The position numbers and the translations under genes are program-made. From positions 1 through 64,000 of the forward strand of contig JAJFKP010000010.1 in NCBI GenBank assembly GCA_021773135.1: a stretch of DNA of 64,000 nt, in the 5' to 3' direction. The notes beneath the pieces are model-generated. The model worked only from the letters and a program-made list of their open reading frames with translations, did no database searches and was not told the DNA's origin. Source of the stretch: Woeseiaceae bacterium. GTDB taxonomy: Bacteria; Pseudomonadota; Gammaproteobacteria; Steroidobacterales; Woeseiaceae. This document shows positions 24,340-33,745 of this stretch, piece by piece. Each line of letters opens with the position of its first letter. The stretch's first letter is position 1.

Positions 24340-25910
24340 GCGGCACGGTCATTTTTTTCCTGGTCCTGTACTACGTGGTGGTGCTTGGAATCGGCTACTG
24401 GGCGATGCAGAAGGGTGCGGGCGAGGACCTGGAAGGATTTCTTTTGGGTGGCCGCAAAGTCGGGCCGATGGCGACCGCGTTGACACTACAGAGCACATCG
24501 ATGAGTGGTTACATGTTTCTCGGCGCCGGCGGGCTCGGCTACCAGCAGGGCTACTGGGCGATGTGGTTTGCTGCCGGTGATATCGGTGGCGGTGTGCTCA
24601 ACCTTTCCATCATTGGTCGGCGCATGCGCAAGCTGTCGCAAATGATCGGCGCATTGACGTCGATTGAGTACCTCGAAAAACGCTATCCGTCACCGGCCGT
24701 ACGTTTGTTTGCCGGCGTCCTGACGGTTTTTTTGCTCGGTTTCTATGTGCTCGCGCAATTAATCGCGGGCGGTAAGGGTATGGCGCTGGTAACCGGTATT
24801 TCATACCCGGTTGCGCTGGCAATTGCGGTCGGCATCATCCTGATCTACACATTCATGGGCGGGTACCTGGCGGTGGCCTACACCGATTTTTTCCAGAGTA
24901 TAGTCATGCTGGTTGGCGTGATGTGGATTGTCATCGCGGCGTTAGCCGAGTTGGGTGGGCTGACCGCCGCCAACAATGCAATCGCCGCTGTCGATCCAAA
25001 CCTGCTGTCCGTCTGGGGCAGGGACCTTGGTTTCCAGGGGCAGTGGGGTGTTGTCGCCGGGGCGCTGCTGATTTTTTCCATCGGCTACATGGGCTGGCCG
25101 CACGTCGTAACCCGGCATATGGCGATGACACGGCCCGCCACCGCTCGTCGCGCCGGACTCTGGGCCACGATCTGGAACCTGTTCTTTGTGCCCGCACCCT
25201 ACCTGGTAGGCATTCTGGCCATCCTCATTCTGCCGGATCTTGACGATCCGGAAATGGCGATATTCCAGGTGGCCGAACAGCTCTTGCCGGCCGCCGTGAC
25301 AGGGCTTGTTATGGCAGCCATCATGGCGGCAATCATGTCGACCGCAGACTCGCTGTTATTGCAAACCGGGTCTATCGCGTCCCGCGATCTTTATGAACGA
25401 TTCATCAATCCGGATGCAACCGAGAAGCAAATGGTCATGGTGTCGCGCGGACTGGTTCTGGCGATTGCCGTGATCGGCTACCTGGTGGCGTTGATCGAGC
25501 CACCGACTGTATTCAGCATTGTTATCTTTGCCACCTCGGTGCTTGGCAGTGCCTTCCTGCCGGCGTATGTCTGCGCGGTCTGGTGGCGCAAAGCCAATAC
25601 GCCTGGCGCCCTCGCATCGATGATCGTTGGCGCGACGGTTGCCTTCTTCTGGGAGTACCTCGCACTTGTTGAGTCAACGGAGCTGGCGCCGATGCTAACC
25701 GGTGTTGTCAGTTCGACGATCACAATGATTGTCGTAAGCCTGGCCACGCAAAAGATTGCACCGGTTCCCGGATACATTCAGCAGGTGATGGACGAGGCGG
25801 CGGTTGTCGGACCGATTCCCGGAAAAATGCTGGCGGAATTTGATACATCACTCGGTCCGGAGGCTGCTGCGATTGACAAGGCGACTCGGAACGGCGCTCG
25901 AGATGAGTAA
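24336..25910 (+). CDS. Sodium:solute symporter (SSS family)
   Basis: 524 residues with about thirteen hydrophobic helices. Family landmarks are FLLGGRKVGPMATALTLQSTSMSGYMFLG near the N-terminus, TFMGGYLAVAYTDFFQ near residue 175, and the sodium-site segment MAAIMAAIMSTADSLLL near 325. Members import proline, pantothenate, sugars or carboxylates with sodium; the substrate is not readable. The gene is coupled to the 44-residue accessory protein at its start and overlaps the next gene by eight bases at its end. Confidence 0.9.
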   Translation: MSGTVIFFLVLYYVVVLGIGYWAMQKGAGEDLEGFLLGGRKVGPMATALTLQSTSMSGYMFLGAGGLGYQQGYWAMWFAAGDIGGGVLNLSIIGRRMRKLSQMIGALTSIEYLEKRYPSPAVRLFAGVLTVFLLGFYVLAQLIAGGKGMALVTGISYPVALAIAVGIILIYTFMGGYLAVAYTDFFQSIVMLVGVMWIVIAALAELGGLTAANNAIAAVDPNLLSVWGRDLGFQGQWGVVAGALLIFSIGYMGWPHVVTRHMAMTRPATARRAGLWATIWNLFFVPAPYLVGILAILILPDLDDPEMAIFQVAEQLLPAAVTGLVMAAIMAAIMSTADSLLLQTGSIASRDLYERFINPDATEKQMVMVSRGLVLAIAVIGYLVALIEPPTVFSIVIFATSVLGSAFLPAYVCAVWWRKANTPGALASMIVGATVAFFWEYLALVESTELAPMLTGVVSSTITMIVVSLATQKIAPVPGYIQQVMDEAAVVGPIPGKMLAEFDTSLGPEAAAIDKATRNGARDE

Positions 25911-26391
25911 GCAGATCGAAGTCGTGTGCGGTTCGATCACGTCGAGCGATGCACTGAGCGTTGTGACATCACTGACCGGCGACATAAATGTCACGCTTGA
26001 ATCTGAAATGCGCTATCCGTATTACTGTTTCGACGCCCGCTGCTCGGTACCCACCCTGGCAGGGCGAAAAGCAGTGTCTCTGCTGTGTCTTGTGGACGCG
26101 GTAAACGGCCTCGGGGCGACCGCAGACAGTTTCGAATCAAAGACAGAGTCAGTGCGGCAGGCAGATTTGATGTCGTCCAGAATAAATAACGAAGAAGCGG
26201 TCGACATCGCGCAGCGAACCGTGACCCATCGGATGGGGCGGAAGCTAAGAATGATCGCTTCATTCGATGTCGCGATGATGCCGCGTGGAATCGTACACAA
26301 GCGATTCTGGATCGTGCAATCGAGCAATGCCAGGATAATGGTCGACAGCACCAGCGGGAACATGCATCCACTGACACTGAAAGTTGCATAG
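25903..26391 (+). CDS. Unknown 162-residue protein coupled to the symporter
   Basis: It starts at an ATG eight bases inside the symporter gene, so it is translationally coupled to it. The sequence is soluble, without signal peptide or membrane helix; visible features are YPYYCFDARCSVPTL with two cysteines, and a C-terminal half (RKLRMIASFDVAMMPRG, VHKRFWIVQSS, IMVDSTSGNMHPL) that looks like a small alpha-beta domain. I recognise no family. The coupling suggests a function tied to transport, for example regulation or handling of the substrate. Confidence 0.7.
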   Translation: MSKQIEVVCGSITSSDALSVVTSLTGDINVTLESEMRYPYYCFDARCSVPTLAGRKAVSLLCLVDAVNGLGATADSFESKTESVRQADLMSSRINNEEAVDIAQRTVTHRMGRKLRMIASFDVAMMPRGIVHKRFWIVQSSNARIMVDSTSGNMHPLTLKVA

Positions 26392-26464
26392 TCAATGAAT
26401 CGACCAGGCTACAGCTCAACGTCATTCTGGTCTTTAATTTCCGTTCCACTTCAGAGGGAAAACG

Positions 26465-28339
26465 GTGACAGATAAGCTAAATATAACGCGGCGCGATTTC
26501 ATGAATGGGTTCGCACTGAGCCTCGCTGCCGGCACTGCCTTGACGCCGCTTGAACTTCTGGCACGGGCCGGTGAAAGCGGCAGCCCGTATCCGCCGGCAT
26601 TGACCGGACTTCGTGGTAGCCATGCCGGGTCATTCGAGATAGCGCATGCCTTGTCCTGGGGAAACGCGTCCTGGCCGCGGCCGGATTCGCTGGCGGACGG
26701 CGTGTACGACCTGGTCGTCGTGGGTGGCGGCCTGTCAGGTCTTGCAGCCGCCTTCATGTATCGGCAACAAGTTGGCCGGGATGCCCGCATCCTGATTCTC
26801 GACAATCACGATGATTTTGGTGGTCATGCCAAACGCAACGAGTTCAATGTTGATGGCCGGCAGCTGATTGGCTATGGCGGCAGCCAGTCCATCGACTCAC
26901 CCGCGACTTTTTCGCAGCCGGCGTCACAGATGCTAAAAGATGCCGGTGTCGATACCGATCCTTTCTATGAATACTTCGACCGCAGCTATTTTGCCGATCG
27001 CAAGCTCGGTCGCGGTATTTATTTCAGCCGGGAAAAGTACGGTGTCGATAGCGTGCACAGGGATGTGCTGAGAGGATCTGATGACCCTGAAGTGGCGAAG
27101 ATCGTCAACGACTATCCCATTTCGGCCGAGGCCAGGAAGAGTTTTCTTGATCTGCTCACCAGCGACACTGACTATTTTCCGGGTCTGTCCAGAGCGCAAC
27201 AGAGGGCGAAACTTATCGGTATGAGTTACACCGATTTCTTGCGCCAGCACGTTGGAACGCATGAAGAGGTCGTGCTGCTGCTGCGTGATGTCATCAAGGG
27301 ATACTGGGGAATAGGCTACGATGCGCTGTCTGCGATGGAGGGCTATCGCCTTGGCATGCCGGGGGCACGGCACCTGGATCTCGACGTGGAAAGCAGCGGG
27401 CCGGCGGGTCGTGAAGAACCTTACATATTTCATTTTCCGGACGGTAATGCCGGCGTTGCACGCTCAATCGTACGCAAGTTGATTCCCGAAGCGGTGCCTG
27501 GCAGCTCAATGGAGGACCTGGTTCTTGCCAGGGTCGACTATAGCCTGTTGGACGCCGAGTCGAATCAAACGCGGATACGCCTCAACAGTACCGCGGTCAA
27601 TGCTCAGCATGTGCAGGGCGACCGATTTGTCGACGTCACCTATGTCAGAGCCGGTCAGCCGCAACGCGTGCGCGGCAAGCACGTCATCATGGCCTGTTAC
27701 AACAATATCGTCCCGCATATATGCCCGGAAACTCCCAAAAACCAGGTTGACGCAATCAACAAAGCGACCAAGATTCCGCTGGTCTATATAAGCGTAGCGG
27801 TACGCAACTGGCAGGCGTTTGAGAATCTGGGTTACCAGAGTTTCTACATTCCGCAGCCGAAAATGATGCATTCTTTTGGCATGGATTTTCCTGTCAGCAT
27901 GGGCGGCTATGGCTATACGCAAAACTCAAACGAACCCACTATCGTGCACGGCACCTATGTCCCCACGGCGCCGGACCAGGGGCTGACAGAGCGCGAGCAG
28001 CACGTGCAGGGGCGGCGTGACCTGTATGAGATGACTTTTGCCGACCTGGAACGCGATATTGTCGGCGCGATGAGCGGCGCTCTTGAGGGAGGTGGCTTCG
28101 ATGCCGAGAGGGATATCGCCGCCCTGACAGTAAACCGATGGCCACACGGCTACGCTTACGAATACAACGAACTGTTTGATCCGCCGGAGTGGAGTCGCGA
28201 CAATGGTCCGCACCTGCAAGGGGCAGCAAGAATCGGCAGAATTTCTATCGCCAATTCAGATGCTGCGGCATTTGCCTACGTGAATGGTGCATTCGATGCA
28301 GCACATCGCGCGGTTAATGAGCAGCTCGGCCTGTCCTGA
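26465..28339 (+). CDS. Tat-exported FAD-dependent oxidoreductase (spermidine dehydrogenase-like)
   Basis: 624 residues from a GTG with CAGAGGG upstream. The N-terminus has a twin-arginine signal (ITRRDFMNGFALSLAAGTAL). The FAD-binding Rossmann motif VVVGGGLSGLAAAF is near residue 85, followed by LDNHDDFGGHAKRNEF. Layout and length fit the FAD enzymes related to Pseudomonas spermidine dehydrogenase, which oxidise polyamines in the periplasm, and the C-terminal segment GRISIANSDAAAFAYVNGA is the second FAD contact. The likely reaction is oxidation of an amine; the substrate is inferred from similarity only. Confidence 0.8.
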   Translation: MTDKLNITRRDFMNGFALSLAAGTALTPLELLARAGESGSPYPPALTGLRGSHAGSFEIAHALSWGNASWPRPDSLADGVYDLVVVGGGLSGLAAAFMYRQQVGRDARILILDNHDDFGGHAKRNEFNVDGRQLIGYGGSQSIDSPATFSQPASQMLKDAGVDTDPFYEYFDRSYFADRKLGRGIYFSREKYGVDSVHRDVLRGSDDPEVAKIVNDYPISAEARKSFLDLLTSDTDYFPGLSRAQQRAKLIGMSYTDFLRQHVGTHEEVVLLLRDVIKGYWGIGYDALSAMEGYRLGMPGARHLDLDVESSGPAGREEPYIFHFPDGNAGVARSIVRKLIPEAVPGSSMEDLVLARVDYSLLDAESNQTRIRLNSTAVNAQHVQGDRFVDVTYVRAGQPQRVRGKHVIMACYNNIVPHICPETPKNQVDAINKATKIPLVYISVAVRNWQAFENLGYQSFYIPQPKMMHSFGMDFPVSMGGYGYTQNSNEPTIVHGTYVPTAPDQGLTEREQHVQGRRDLYEMTFADLERDIVGAMSGALEGGGFDAERDIAALTVNRWPHGYAYEYNELFDPPEWSRDNGPHLQGAARIGRISIANSDAAAFAYVNGAFDAAHRAVNEQLGLS

Positions 28340-28343
28340 CCCC

Positions 28344-29708
28344 GTGGAAGACGCAGGCGCGACAATCCTGATACCGACATTGGTCGTATTCGTGCTGGCC
28401 ATATTGACGCACCGACCCATTGAGTCGTTGATCACAGGGTCGATTGTGGGTCTCGTAATGATTCATGGTGCAGGCTTTGTTGGCGGTTTTGCCGAGACAT
28501 CGATAAGAGTGATGACCGACCCGGATGTCGCCTGGGTTATTCTTGTTTGCGGTTTCATGGGAAGCCTGATTGGCATCCTGATTCGCACCGGTTCCACGAG
28601 TTCGTTCACGGATACGATGTCCCGCTACGTCAAGTCGAAGACGAGTGCACTGATGGCGAGCTGGATCCTCGGGATATTCATGTTCGTCGACGATTACCTG
28701 AATTCGCTGGCCGTCGGTTCGGCAATGCGCAGCCTTACTGACAAATATCGAATTTCGCGCGAGAAACTCGCCTATGTTGTCGACTCCACCGCGGCGCCGA
28801 TTAGTGTCATCATTCCATTCTCGACCTGGGGCGTATTCTTTGCCGGCTTGATAGTCGCAAACGGCATCGCGCCTGAGGGCCAGGGTCTGGATACCTATAT
28901 TTCCGCAATACCCTACATGCTGTACGCCTGGGTGGCCGTGCTCCTGGTGCCGCTGGTCGCAGTCGGCATCATTCCGTCGCTGGGTGCAATGCGGCGCGCC
29001 GATCTTCGCGCTGAAACAACCGGCGTCACTGTGCCTCCCGAAGCGGAGCATATCGAGGCGGCAAATCAGTCGATCAGGCCGCGGCCGGACATCAAGCCGC
29101 GCATGGCACTTTTCGTGGTGCCGATGATTACGCTGGTCGCCGCTACGCTTTACTTCGACAAGGATTTTCTCGTTGGCATCTACATTACACTAGGGGCCAC
29201 GACCATATTTATCCTGGCATCCCGGTTGATGAATATGCACGACACGTTTAACACGATCATCGATGGCTTTAAGATGATGGTGGAGCCACTGGGTGTACTG
29301 GTTGCGGCCTTCATTCTTAAGGACGTCAATGACGTACTGGGTCTGGCGCCGTATATCGTCGCGACGATGGAGCCCTTCCTCACCGCAGAATCGCTTCCGG
29401 TCGTGATATTCTTTTCAATGGCGCTGGTCGCCTTTATGACCGGCTCCAACTGGGGTGTGTTCGTCATTATTTTGCCGATTGTGACAGCGTTGACGAACAA
29501 TCTGGGCGCAGACATGACGCTCGTGCTCGGTGCAACGCTCTCGGCCAGCACTTTCGGCAGTCACGCCTGTTTTTATTCTGACGCAACTGTCCTGACAGCA
29601 CAGGCAGCTGGCTGCACACCTTATCAACATGCAATTACGCAGATTCCGTATGCGTTGATTGGCGCAACCATAGCGATAATCGGCTACCTGATTCTCGGTT
29701 ACCTGTAA
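28344..29708 (+). CDS. NhaC-family Na+/H+ antiporter
   Basis: About 454 residues, eleven or so membrane helices. Typical NhaC/COG1757 features are FMFVDDYLNSLAVGSAM with paired aspartates, YVVDSTAAPISVIIPFSTWG, and FMTGSNWGVFVIILPI. These proteins exchange sodium or an organic acid for protons; some relatives swap malate and lactate. The start is uncertain: GTG at 28344 lies four bases after the stop of the oxidoreductase gene, and an ATG at 28317 lies inside it. The tight spacing suggests one operon. Confidence 0.85.
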   Translation: MEDAGATILIPTLVVFVLAILTHRPIESLITGSIVGLVMIHGAGFVGGFAETSIRVMTDPDVAWVILVCGFMGSLIGILIRTGSTSSFTDTMSRYVKSKTSALMASWILGIFMFVDDYLNSLAVGSAMRSLTDKYRISREKLAYVVDSTAAPISVIIPFSTWGVFFAGLIVANGIAPEGQGLDTYISAIPYMLYAWVAVLLVPLVAVGIIPSLGAMRRADLRAETTGVTVPPEAEHIEAANQSIRPRPDIKPRMALFVVPMITLVAATLYFDKDFLVGIYITLGATTIFILASRLMNMHDTFNTIIDGFKMMVEPLGVLVAAFILKDVNDVLGLAPYIVATMEPFLTAESLPVVIFFSMALVAFMTGSNWGVFVIILPIVTALTNNLGADMTLVLGATLSASTFGSHACFYSDATVLTAQAAGCTPYQHAITQIPYALIGATIAIIGYLILGYL

Positions 29709-29733
29709 AACAAAAACAGACTGGAGTTTTCTG

Positions 29734-30183
29734 ATGAGAAAGATAGTTGTCACCTTGATGATTCTTGCCTTAGCTGCTGTTGTCGCATTTGCAGCTCAAC
29801 ATGAGGAGGCGGTGGTGCCGGCGAAAATCAGCCGTGCAGATGTGAGCGGAGGCATTTTCAAGCGGGAAGATATGCTTCGCACTGAACATGAAAACGGTAA
29901 CGTGACGTTGGACGTCACCACGCTCTTGTCAAGCGACAAGAAATTTGCATCGGGAATGTACAAGTCCGGAAAAACCTATTTTGAAGCCACTGACCCTTAT
30001 GGTGTCGATGAATTCATGTATTTCATCGAGGGCAGCGTCAAATTGACTTCGGCCGATGGCACGGTGCAGACGATCAATGCCGGCGAAGCAGTCACCATTC
30101 CCAAAGAGTGGACCGGCATCTGGGATACCGACGGCTACACGAAGATGTGGGTTATATACTCGGAGGACGGCTCGGGGCTGTAG
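29734..30183 (+). CDS. Exported cupin-domain protein
   Basis: 149 residues with a signal peptide (MRKIVVTLMILALAAVVAFAA). The cupin core is visible as VDEFMYFIEGSVKLTSADG, INAGEAVTIPKEWTGIWD and TKMWVIYS, the pattern of the DUF861/cupin_3 group related to (S)-ureidoglycine aminohydrolase and EutQ-like folds. The usual metal ligands are partly replaced. It sits between the antiporter and two amidohydrolases on the same strand. It may be a small periplasmic enzyme or binding protein for the same substrate; that is inference. Confidence 0.78.
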   Translation: MRKIVVTLMILALAAVVAFAAQHEEAVVPAKISRADVSGGIFKREDMLRTEHENGNVTLDVTTLLSSDKKFASGMYKSGKTYFEATDPYGVDEFMYFIEGSVKLTSADGTVQTINAGEAVTIPKEWTGIWDTDGYTKMWVIYSEDGSGL

Positions 30184-30235
30184 CGTCGTTTGACCGCGGG
30201 TCGCATTTGAGAGCACAAAAGAATAAGGGGGCTGT

Positions 30236-31918
30236 ATGAGTGGAATTTCGCGCAGGAAATTTTTAGGTAGTTCGGCAGCATTGCCGCTGGGTCTCGGGCT
30301 CACAGGGCGTGCCGCCGCACAAAGTGGCACGTTGACCGGAAGCGCTGACATGATCATTACCGGCGCGAATGTGCTCACAATGGACTATGACCAATCGGTA
30401 GCACAAGCAATAGCGATTCGTGGAAATCGCATTCTGGCGGTCGGCTCAAACGAGGAAATCCTGTATTTCGCGAACGCGGGTACGACCAGGGTAGACGGTC
30501 GGGGCACAACCGTAACGCCAGGTTTTATTGACGCACACAGTCACCCGCTGTTCGCCGAAGAGGCGGTTGGGGTCAACGTCAATCTTCGCCGTATCGATGA
30601 CGTCAAAGAGGCGCTCGCTGGCAAAGCGGCCAACACACCGCCCGGTCACTGGGTGCGTGGTGTCATGTATGACGACACCAAGTTTGAAGACGAGCGGCCA
30701 CTCAATCGCCAGGACATAGACGAAGTCGTGCGAGATCATCCCGTATATGTTGGCCACCGTGGCGGTCACACTGGCGTTGTCAATTCTAAGGCCTTCGAAA
30801 TTGCGGGCGTCACCAACGACACGCCGGATCCTGTTGGCGGCCGGTTCTTCCGCGAGGATGGCGAATTGACGGGTAAGGTTGCAGAGCATGCGCGGGAAGT
30901 GTTCTTCGCGGCCGGCACCTGGCCGGTAATGGATCGTGCTGTCAGGCAGAAAGCGGCGACAATTGCGTCGCAAAATATGACGGCGACAGGCCTGACATCC
31001 ACGACGGATGCCTACGGCCAGCTGAATGACATGATTGCCTACCAGGATGCGCGGGATGCCGGCGAATTGTATTTCCGTGTCTCGTTCATGCCCGGCGGCA
31101 ATAGCGAAGTGTACGCGGGGCTGAAGACCGCTGGCATACGCACCGGCTTTGGCGACGACATGTTACGTATCGGTGCCGTCAAATACGCGGCGGATGGCTC
31201 GGCTTCCGAGCGCACCATGTATATGAGTACGCCCTACGAAGGCACCGACGATCACGGCATTCTGACAATGAGCCAGGAAGAGATTGATGCTGCCGTTGAC
31301 GATGCGGTTGCGCATGGGTTTCGTGTTGGCATTCATGCAAACGGTGACTGGACCATCGATATGGTACTGAAGGCTTATGAGCGCGTGCTAAAGAATCGCA
31401 CGGGTCCCAATCCCCGTCACAGGATCGAGCACTGTTCGCTGATCAACGCTGATCTGTTGGCACGAATTAAAGCGGCCGGTGTTGTGCCCGCGCCGTTCTA
31501 CACGTATGCGCATTATCACGGCAACAAGTGGGTCGACTACGGAGAAGAAAAAATGGAAAACATGTTCGCGCACAAAAGCTTTCTTGACGCCGGGATTCCA
31601 GTCGCACCCGCTTCCGACTACACGCCGGGTCCGTATGAGCCGATGATGGCCATTCAAAGCATGGTGACCAGAAAGGATGTACGCGGTCGGGTCTGGGGTG
31701 CGAGTCAGCGGATATCGGTCACCGATGCCATGCGTATCTGTACCGTACACGGCGCCTATGCTTCTTTTGAAGAAAATATCAAGGGAACGCTGGCGCCCGG
31801 CAAGCTAGCTGATCTTGTGATCCTTGAAAAGGATCCGCACGACGTCGACGTAGATGCGATCAAGGACATCCGGATCTTGCGCACGGTCATGGGTGGCCGG
31901 ACTGTCTATGAAGCGTAG
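30236..31918 (+). CDS. Tat-exported YtcJ-like amidohydrolase
   Basis: 560 residues with a twin-arginine signal (ISRRKFLGSSAALPLGLGL). The amidohydrolase_3 pattern is complete: TPGFIDAHSHPLF for the first metal histidines, a lysine in GAVKYAADGSAS, GIHANGDWTID, HRIEHCSLI, and ASDYTPGPYEPM with the catalytic aspartate. Relatives include N-substituted formamide deformylase and other amide or urea hydrolases. It is expected to act in the periplasm. Its end overlaps the start of a second enzyme of the same family by eleven bases, so the two are made together. Confidence 0.87.
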   Translation: MSGISRRKFLGSSAALPLGLGLTGRAAAQSGTLTGSADMIITGANVLTMDYDQSVAQAIAIRGNRILAVGSNEEILYFANAGTTRVDGRGTTVTPGFIDAHSHPLFAEEAVGVNVNLRRIDDVKEALAGKAANTPPGHWVRGVMYDDTKFEDERPLNRQDIDEVVRDHPVYVGHRGGHTGVVNSKAFEIAGVTNDTPDPVGGRFFREDGELTGKVAEHAREVFFAAGTWPVMDRAVRQKAATIASQNMTATGLTSTTDAYGQLNDMIAYQDARDAGELYFRVSFMPGGNSEVYAGLKTAGIRTGFGDDMLRIGAVKYAADGSASERTMYMSTPYEGTDDHGILTMSQEEIDAAVDDAVAHGFRVGIHANGDWTIDMVLKAYERVLKNRTGPNPRHRIEHCSLINADLLARIKAAGVVPAPFYTYAHYHGNKWVDYGEEKMENMFAHKSFLDAGIPVAPASDYTPGPYEPMMAIQSMVTRKDVRGRVWGASQRISVTDAMRICTVHGAYASFEENIKGTLAPGKLADLVILEKDPHDVDVDAIKDIRILRTVMGGRTVYEA

Positions 31919-33611
31919 TCTTAAAGGTTTGCTCGCACTGGTTCTTGCCGGGTGTGGCAATGCACCGGAACCTGGCGTCGATCGAATATTTACAGGCGGA
32001 GCGATATACACGCTGAACGACGCGCAGCCCTGGGCTGAGGCGGTCGCGGTGGATGGTGACACTATCGTATATGTCGGCGACCTGGATGGTGCCATGGACC
32101 TGGTCGGAGAGAATACGATTCAGCATCGACTGGAGGACAGGATGCTGTTGCCTGGTTTCATCGATACGCATATGCACCCCATTAGCGGCGGCGCGTATGC
32201 CAAAGCGCTCAGTCTTGAAACGGGCGGTAGCGTCGATGAGTGGATTGCTGCAATCGAGGCTTTCGCAGCGGCAAACAGCGAGGCGCCGCTGATTTTCGGC
32301 TACGGCTGGTTGTCGACCACTTTTGGCCCGGAAGGCCCGCGACGCGAAATGATTGACGCCGTTGTTTCTGACAAGCCGGTTTTAATCATGGATGAGGGGT
32401 TCCACGGCGCATGGGCGAATTCAGCGGCACTGGCCGCGCTGAATATTACCCAGGATAGCGCCGACCCGGTTCCCGGTTTCAGCTACTACAAACGTGACGA
32501 AAACGGCGATGCGACCGGTTATTTGCTTGAGGGTACGGCTGGCATGGCGATGACCGCGCTCAATGTCATCACCGAAGACGTCGTGGTCGCGGGAACGGCG
32601 CACGTTGTCGACGTGCTGAATGCTTACGGTGTCACAGCGGCATTCGACGCGGGCGTCGGCCCGTATGCGGACAATCTTCGCAGTATTTTGTCGCGGCTCG
32701 AGTCCGGCGGCGATCTGACTGTCAGGCTGCAGGGTTCTTACCGGCCCGGCGGCCCTGAAGACGTCGCACAAGCCGTCCGCAACGCCGCCACTTGGCGCGA
32801 CACGATCAAGGGCGACAATTATCACTTCCGGTTTCTCAAGATCATGCAGGATGGCACGATAGAAGGCCGGACTGCCGCCATGTTCGAAGACTATCAGGGC
32901 GAGCCTGGAAACAGCGGTGAATCGGTATTTTCCGAAGAAGAGCTGGCAGTCATGCTAACGGGGGCGGCCGCCGAAAACATCGATGTACATGTCCACGCAC
33001 TGGGCGAACGCGCTGTTCATGAAGCGCTTAACGGAATTGAGAAAGCGCGCAATGCGCATCCGGACAGTCTGTCACGCTATGCGATTTGTCACATCCAGGT
33101 GATAACGGATCAGGATCTGCCGCGCTTCGCCGAGCTCGATGTTATTGCACAAAGCACGCCCCTATGGGCTTCATACGACACCTACGGTGAGCAGTTTGTC
33201 AGCGGGGATCAGTTCGATCGTTACTGGCGATTCAATAGCCTGAAAGAACTCGGTGTGCGGTTGACCTGGGGCAGCGACTTTCCGGCCAGCGGCGCCGGCA
33301 TGCTGGGCATGTCCCCGGTGGTGCAAATGGAGATCGGCCACACGCGCCAGAACCCGGGTGAACCCGATGCGCCGGTTCAGCCCCGCAAAGCGGAACGACT
33401 GGATCTGGAATCATTGCTGCGCGGCTACACGCTCGATGCTGCCTATCAACTGCGGATGGAAGACGAAATCGGCTCGCTGGAGGTTGGCAAGAAAGCCGAT
33501 CTGGTCGTACTGGACCGAAATTTATTCGCAATCGACGCCTACGATATCCACACAACAAGCGTCATCCTGACCCTGATGGATGGCAATGTCGTTTACGCCG
33601 CTGGCGACTAA
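31908..33611 (+). CDS. YtcJ-like amidohydrolase lipoprotein
   Basis: 567 residues starting at an ATG inside the end of the previous gene. The signal ends in a lipobox with Cys near 16 (LALVLAGCGN), so the enzyme is membrane-anchored outside the cytoplasm. Metal and catalytic motifs are LPGFIDTHMHPISGG, RFLKIMQDGTIEGRTA, VHVHALGERAVHEAL, YAICHIQVI and TWGSDFPASGAG. It is a paralogue of the Tat-exported enzyme in front of it, similar in length and order of motifs but clearly diverged. The pair probably acts on related amide or carbamate substrates. Confidence 0.87.
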   Translation: MKRSLKGLLALVLAGCGNAPEPGVDRIFTGGAIYTLNDAQPWAEAVAVDGDTIVYVGDLDGAMDLVGENTIQHRLEDRMLLPGFIDTHMHPISGGAYAKALSLETGGSVDEWIAAIEAFAAANSEAPLIFGYGWLSTTFGPEGPRREMIDAVVSDKPVLIMDEGFHGAWANSAALAALNITQDSADPVPGFSYYKRDENGDATGYLLEGTAGMAMTALNVITEDVVVAGTAHVVDVLNAYGVTAAFDAGVGPYADNLRSILSRLESGGDLTVRLQGSYRPGGPEDVAQAVRNAATWRDTIKGDNYHFRFLKIMQDGTIEGRTAAMFEDYQGEPGNSGESVFSEEELAVMLTGAAAENIDVHVHALGERAVHEALNGIEKARNAHPDSLSRYAICHIQVITDQDLPRFAELDVIAQSTPLWASYDTYGEQFVSGDQFDRYWRFNSLKELGVRLTWGSDFPASGAGMLGMSPVVQMEIGHTRQNPGEPDAPVQPRKAERLDLESLLRGYTLDAAYQLRMEDEIGSLEVGKKADLVVLDRNLFAIDAYDIHTTSVILTLMDGNVVYAAGD

Positions 33612-33676
33612 CCGTGCCGTCGATCATTCGGTACCAGGCTCGCCGGGCGGGGGTGGTGCGAGTATTTTTTCGCAAA

Positions 33677-33710
33677 GGAATGTAACCAATACGGGTTGAT
33701 GTGCCTATAA
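33677..33710 (+). promoter_or_regulatory. Possible ECF-type promoter upstream of the sigma factor operon
   Basis: GGAATGTAACC at 33677-33687 resembles the -35 element of some ECF sigma factors, and CCTATAA follows at 33704-33710 after a 16-base spacer. It lies about 35 bases before the first gene of an operon that encodes an ECF factor, so self-control is possible. This is a weak match by eye. Confidence 0.3.
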
Positions 33711-33745
33711 GCCATTACATCACCACTCAACTCCTGGGAACCCAT

